The position numbers were made by a program, and so were the translations under genes. Shown here one piece after another: positions 33,021 to 36,339 of a stretch of DNA of 36,339 nucleotides (its first letter is position 1; each line of letters begins with the position of its first letter). Where the stretch lies: NCBI GenBank assembly GCA_022567655.1, contig JADFGO010000011.1:1-36339 (forward strand). Reading direction: 5' to 3'. The DNA is from Candidatus Neomarinimicrobiota bacterium (GTDB taxonomy: Bacteria; Fidelibacterota; SORT01). The notes under the pieces were generated by a model. It was given only the letters and a program-made list of their open reading frames with translations, was not told the origin of the DNA and searched no databases.

Positions 33021-35264
33021 TTACCGGATATAAAAACTAAAATTGATAACGGATTCATTACGGGCATTGTCGACAGCAGAGATTTGGAGTCTATGCTTAC
33101 CCTTCGATAGGTTTCTGTCACTCACGTACGTCGCTGTATTGGAAGCCGGATGCCATTCGAATATCAATTTTTTGCCGTCCAATTTGAACTGTATCGAGCG
33201 TTCATCTTCGATTCCTGAAAGGTCATCGGTGATTTCTGCTGATATCCTCAGATTCTCTTTCGAAACGACTGAGCGATCCAAAGGTGTTACTTTCGAAATC
33301 TTTGGCGGGATCATATCGCTTAATACCGCAAAGCTTTCTAAACTTAAGACATCCGTTGACAGAACAGTCATGGAAGTGTCGTGATCACTCTTCAAAAACA
33401 CCCAACCCTCTTTCATATCGTGATAATACATCCCTAATTTCTCCCTATCTATCGTCGTGTGGGGATATCGGAGCAGAACTTTTATTATCTCTTTCATAGG
33501 TTGGTAGTTGGGAGATATTTTGTATACGGGCGTCACAAGGTTTTTGTTGATATTTCCAAAATCATTATTATCCTCTATAATTACATCTCCATAATAATCA
33601 CCGTACAGGGAATTCTCATCGAATTGTACCATGAAATTTCCGTCCCCGGATACGAGAGTCCCTCCTGTTCTATGCGATATCTGGTTAAGAGAGAGCACAT
33701 CTTCGTATAGCACGTCTCCGGAACTTCCATCAATAACACTCAAAATTGTAAGGGTTGTTAAAATGTCAAGCGGGACGGAAGCCTCATATCTGAACGCTTC
33801 AGTTTGTCTCAGCGGTATATTCAAGGGCTTATTCTGCCCATTCTTTAACCGCAACACAGGCGCCTCAGAAAGGAGTTCCGAATGAGTATAGATTATAGCC
33901 ATATGCTTGTCATAGATTTCAAACTTGATCGTATCATTTTCAACTTTTGATTTTTCTTCTCGCAAACTCACGAAGACCGGTAGTAAAGAAGCTCCGATAA
34001 TGTCATGCCCATCAATCCTTAGATGCCCGTACAGCTGAGAGTTTATTGTTAATGATGTCGTTATGCTTGTTTTATTTTTTCCGATAGTTTTTGAGCTGAG
34101 CTTCACATATCCCTTGCCGGGTAAATATCCCGATATTTTTACCCTGCTTAACGGCACTCCTCTTTTACTGAACTTAAATTTATATTGCCCCTGAGCGAAT
34201 TCGGTCAGTGAAACATTGACAGAATGAGAAGTGTTGTACACGAAGGCGCCGCGGACTATTGATTTGTTTCCATAATAATCTGAAACCTCTATTTCGTACG
34301 AGTGAAGACCGGGCATAACAGAACTGTCAAGCGCTCCGTCGGATCTGTTACTATAGAACGGCATTGTGTTATATGGCTTAACGTATAGCGAATGAAAGAG
34401 GCCTTTGCCCTTCCTCCAGAGCCTGTATTCTCTGTCGACTTCAATCTGCCTCGTATTATCAAAGGAAAACGTCTCGTAGTTCGCCCGGAAATATTCCACA
34501 CCGTCGATCTTTAGGCGAAACGAATTTATCCCGTATTTGTTGGGGATGTCGTTTGCCATGTCGTATGCAGAGAGGGCAATGCCGATCTTACCGTATATTT
34601 GAACGGTATCTTTTATCTGGTAAACGTATTTCCCTACCCTGTGCAATTTATATGTTTTGTCAGTGAACCCTCCGTCGATTTCGGATCCGTTCTCCAATGG
34701 GATAAATGCAAGCCTGACGGGAGTCGGATGAACCGCGTCCTTTATCTTGAAACCGAAAGCCAACGGGTTCATAGGATTGTTCCGGGAGTCCCTTATTTCG
34801 AAGTGAAGGTGCGGATATTTAGTACCCGTTTTACCGCTTAAGGCTATTGTCTCTCCTCTTTTCACAGGATATTGTGACGAATTAAATTGAATGTCTACCC
34901 TGTACTCTCCGGAACTGTTCTGGTTTTTTTTAATGACTTTCTCAATATCCTCGGTGAAACTCCTCAGATGCGCATAAACGGCGGTGTTACCGTCTGAGAG
35001 CTTCTGGTAAATCACCTTTCCATAGCCGTACGGGGATACCCGTACCCTGGATATATACCCGTCACTGACCGCAAATATTTTATATCCTTCCCTGTTCCAT
35101 GTTTTTATGTCTATCCCCGAATGAAAATGCCCCGGGCGAAATTCACTGAACGTCGATGTAATCGCTTTGCTTGCATTTGTGGGCCAGTAGTATTTTTGTG
35201 CTGAGAGAAATTCTCCCGCCGCGGAGAAGTATAGGAATAAAGCCGATATGATTTTCAATCTCAT
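33021..35264 (-). CDS. Large exported M23 (LytM-type) peptidase
   Basis: A 747-residue exported protein. The signal peptide (MRLKIISALFLYFSAAGEFLS) is followed almost at once by a LytM/M23 zinc peptidase domain. GHFHSGIDI gives His48 and Asp52, YAHL gives His99 and HLHFEIRD gives His152/His154, so all the expected ligands are present. The domain ends near residue 190. The remaining 550 residues are rich in beta structure with Ig-like segments, including a final one with EITDDLSGIEDE. M23 enzymes cut peptidoglycan cross-bridges or act as envelope-division activators. ATG at 35264 is chosen over the upstream TTG at 35303 because it begins the signal peptide. No ribosome binding site is obvious. 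Confidence 0.85.
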   Translation of the reverse strand: MRLKIISALFLYFSAAGEFLSAQKYYWPTNASKAITSTFSEFRPGHFHSGIDIKTWNREGYKIFAVSDGYISRVRVSPYGYGKVIYQKLSDGNTAVYAHLRSFTEDIEKVIKKNQNSSGEYRVDIQFNSSQYPVKRGETIALSGKTGTKYPHLHFEIRDSRNNPMNPLAFGFKIKDAVHPTPVRLAFIPLENGSEIDGGFTDKTYKLHRVGKYVYQIKDTVQIYGKIGIALSAYDMANDIPNKYGINSFRLKIDGVEYFRANYETFSFDNTRQIEVDREYRLWRKGKGLFHSLYVKPYNTMPFYSNRSDGALDSSVMPGLHSYEIEVSDYYGNKSIVRGAFVYNTSHSVNVSLTEFAQGQYKFKFSKRGVPLSRVKISGYLPGKGYVKLSSKTIGKNKTSITTSLTINSQLYGHLRIDGHDIIGASLLPVFVSLREEKSKVENDTIKFEIYDKHMAIIYTHSELLSEAPVLRLKNGQNKPLNIPLRQTEAFRYEASVPLDILTTLTILSVIDGSSGDVLYEDVLSLNQISHRTGGTLVSGDGNFMVQFDENSLYGDYYGDVIIEDNNDFGNINKNLVTPVYKISPNYQPMKEIIKVLLRYPHTTIDREKLGMYYHDMKEGWVFLKSDHDTSMTVLSTDVLSLESFAVLSDMIPPKISKVTPLDRSVVSKENLRISAEITDDLSGIEDERSIQFKLDGKKLIFEWHPASNTATYVSDRNLSKGKHRLQISAVDNARNESVINFSFYIR

Positions 35265-35328
35265 TTGAACGGTAAATGTAAACTCCCCCGGTTCTCTCTT
35301 CAAAACCTTTTTTTACTATATAATATTA

Positions 35329-35414
35329 GTCATTCTGAGGGAGTGGAACGACCGAAGAATCCCAGATTCCTTCTAAGTAACCTGTCTGAGATTCTTCGCT
35401 ATGCTCAGAATGAC
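35329..35414. repeat. Dispersed imperfect inverted repeat (GTCATTCTGAG type)
   Basis: The element starts GTCATTCTGAG and ends CTCAGAATGAC, with a second inner pair GAAGAATC/GATTCTTC and a short spacer. Elements of this type are common in intergenic regions of many bacterial genomes. It lies just upstream of the M23 peptidase gene on the minus strand. Confidence 0.6.
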
Positions 35415-35483
35415 ATCATCGTTTTATTTGTTCTTACAGACGTCAGCCCGGTTTGCCTTTTGTCCACGATATTATAACGCAGG

Positions 35484-35507
35484 CACCCTTCGACTTCGCT
35501 CAGGGTG
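35484..35507. repeat. Short palindrome (CACCCT/AGGGTG)
   Basis: The 6-bp arms CACCCT (35484-35489) and AGGGTG (35502-35507) enclose a 12-base centre with CGACTTCG. It is the second of six palindromic units between 35329 and 35878. Confidence 0.5.
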
Positions 35508-35545
35508 ACTGCGCCACACTGATCCAGTAATTTGCGTGAAACTCC

Positions 35546-35573
35546 GTAGGGGACGCAGATCTGCGTCCCCTAC
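35546..35573. repeat. Perfect 28-bp palindrome
   Basis: The left arm GTAGGGGACGCAGA meets its exact reverse complement with no spacer. Such a structure would extrude easily as a cruciform or fold as a strong RNA hairpin. It lacks a T-run. Confidence 0.7.
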
Positions 35574-35674
35574 AATTATCCAAATAGTAAGTAAATTGAT
35601 CGTGGCGGTCAGGGTCACCGCCGTTGGCGGGACTTACACGTGACCTAACTCGCACGCAATTCTTCGATGGAATT

Positions 35675-35727
35675 TGTAGGGACAACTCAGAAGTTGTACT
35701 TAGGGCAATTCGTGAATTGCCCCTACA
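35675..35727. repeat. Compound palindrome with TGTAGGG/CCCTACA ends
   Basis: The outer arms TGTAGGG (35675-35681) and CCCTACA (35721-35727) enclose two inner hairpins: ACAACT around AGTTGT, and GGGCAATTC followed by GAATTGCCC. A three-way structure is possible in RNA. The outer tips share GTAGGG with the palindrome at 35546. Confidence 0.6.
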
Positions 35728-35810
35728 ATTTAGATTAACGATGGGTTCCTCAGAGGGATTCCTTCATGACCTTCGGGAAAAACGGTTTACCTGTTACGAA
35801 CACATCTTCT

Positions 35811-35836
35811 TAACCCCCGACTTGAGTCGGGGGTTA
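35811..35836. repeat. 26-bp palindrome, second copy of the block seen at 595-610
   Basis: The arms TAACCCCCGACTT and GAGTCGGGGGTTA match in 12 of 13 positions. The left flank 35802-35817 (ACATCTTCTTAACCCC) is the exact reverse complement of 595-610. Confidence 0.6.
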
Positions 35837-35857
35837 GATCGGATAAAGATTTCTCAT

Positions 35858-35878
35858 GGAACCCTTTTAAGGGTTTCC
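35858..35878. repeat. Short palindrome (AACCCTT/AAGGGTT)
   Basis: 7-bp perfect arms (35860-35866 and 35869-35875) surround a TT centre, with extra GG/CC at the outer edges. It lies 21 bases after the previous palindrome. Confidence 0.5.
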
Positions 35879-36004
35879 GACCCGCCTGGCACCCGCCAGA
35901 CCGATGTCGGGCTGGTTAGTCGAACAGGTCGGAATCCCGTTCCGGCAGTCGGCTGATCTGTTAACTGACGGACTGACTGATACCTGAAATTGCCGATGGA
36001 TATG

Positions 36005-36029
36005 AAAAACCCCGGCGCTTATGCCGGGG
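36005..36029 (-). terminator. Rho-independent terminator of the partial right-edge gene
   Basis: Read on the minus strand, CCCCGGC and GCCGGGG form a 7-bp G/C stem with a 6-base loop followed by TTTTT (36009-36005). It begins 28 bases after the stop codon at 36057. Confidence 0.8.
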
Positions 36030-36056
36030 CTCGAAATTGTTATTTACCACTAATCG

Positions 36057-36339
36057 TTATATAATTTTTTCCGGTTCTATTACAATCTCCTTCGTCTTAT
36101 ACAAAATTTCCCTCAACCCTTTTAGACTATTCCTGAGATTAATATCAATTTCGTTACGAAGACCTTGCATCATAATATTCATGTCAAAATCGTGATCGAA
36201 GAAATCGAAATGAAAAGTCTTTGGAGCGATATCAAATCTCGAACGGAAGATTCTGATATCATCATCTTCGAAATCTTCTCTATCTCCTAACTCAACCTTT
36301 ACCGAAGCCCTCTTTTTCTTCCGAACCTCTTCTATCTTA
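36057..36339 (-). CDS. Hypothetical protein, 3' part (cut by window edge)
   Basis: The last 93 residues of a protein whose start is beyond the window. The frame is open to the edge. The visible part starts with a basic stretch (RKKKR), then a very acidic one (DREDFEDDDIRIF), then FDFFDHDFDMN, and ends with an amphipathic helix-like tail (GLRNEIDINLRNSLKGLREIL). There are no cysteines and no recognised motif. A tight terminator follows. I cannot assign a function. Confidence 0.65.
   Translation of the reverse strand, partial: KIEEVRKKKRASVKVELGDREDFEDDDIRIFRSRFDIAPKTFHFDFFDHDFDMNIMMQGLRNEIDINLRNSLKGLREILYKTKEIVIEPEKII

Larger units (their letters stand above)
35265..36056. other. Gene-free stretch with a palindrome cluster
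   Basis: Nearly 800 bp without a credible gene separate the M23 peptidase from the partial gene at the right edge. Six palindromic units (35329-35878) are followed by about 125 bases in which I see nothing but a short CCTGGC/GCCAG repeat, then the terminator at 36005. An open frame at 35624-35956 runs straight through the repeats and has no coding character. Confidence 0.6.

Noticed and set aside
35624-35956. Open frame of 110 codons on the plus strand
   Set aside because: It runs directly through three palindromes and a repeat, with no ribosome binding site and no coding-like composition.
35920-35960. tRNA-like T-arm sequence near 35921-35950
   Set aside because: No acceptor or anticodon arms could be placed around it; no tRNA gene was found in the window.
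1-36339. CRISPR arrays, prophage or integrase modules
   Set aside because: I saw no regularly spaced direct repeats, no Cas proteins, and no phage or integrase motifs on either strand.

Overview
The window is bacterial chromosome with mid-range GC, densely coded on both strands. Several genes carry strong Shine-Dalgarno sequences (for example AGGAGGA before the TerB-like gene and AGGAGA before the hsp20 gene). TTG starts are common. There is a two-subunit 2-oxoacid:ferredoxin oxidoreductase, multiheme cytochromes and a tmRNA whose tag ends in YALAA. I infer an anaerobic or facultative member of the wider FCB assemblage (Marinimicrobia, Calditrichota or Ignavibacteria-like). This is a judgement from gene content, not from a marker gene, and the Shine-Dalgarno usage argues against typical Bacteroidota.

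Layout, left to right. Positions 1-401 hold the start of a minus-strand PP-loop tRNA thiolation enzyme. Positions 402-920 are gene-free and contain a 9-bp-arm hairpin and a 182-bp MITE-like element. A near-ideal sigma70 promoter (924-952) then drives a three-gene operon: an outer-membrane barrel-like protein, a 12-CXXCH multiheme cytochrome and a monoheme lipoprotein. This looks like an electron conduit across the outer membrane. From 3838 to 15745 the plus strand carries an OPT-family oligopeptide transporter, a LonB-like protease, KorA and KorB, an alpha/beta hydrolase, a glutaredoxin, an exported M20 amidohydrolase, a tandem-domain ThyX-like protein and a small degenerate nuclease-fold protein.

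The middle part (15831-25267) holds a secreted minus-strand protein divergent from an hsp20 gene with a sigma54-type promoter. It continues with an EEP-fold protein lacking key catalytic residues, a TerB-like protein, the tmRNA gene with promoter and upstream terminator, a 1060-residue hybrid histidine kinase whose first PAS domain resembles the heme PAS of FixL, and a multi-pass membrane protein of probable GT-C type.

The right part (25268-36339) begins with a 734-bp gene-free stretch holding a strong hairpin and an intrinsic terminator, followed by rfbC. A tight plus-strand operon follows: cytidine deaminase, uridine kinase, thymidine kinase, a CNT nucleoside transporter, adenylate kinase and dephospho-CoA kinase. 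It reads as a nucleoside uptake and salvage unit, and it meets a minus-strand SGNH hydrolase and an M23 peptidase. Positions 35329-35878 are a cluster of unrelated short palindromes. The window ends in a minus-strand partial gene of unknown function with its own terminator.

The most promising observations are the porin/cytochrome/lipoprotein operon, the FixL-like oxygen-sensor candidate, the sigma54-type hsp20 promoter, the split active-site motif of the tandem ThyX protein, and two neighbouring small enzymes that look catalytically dead.
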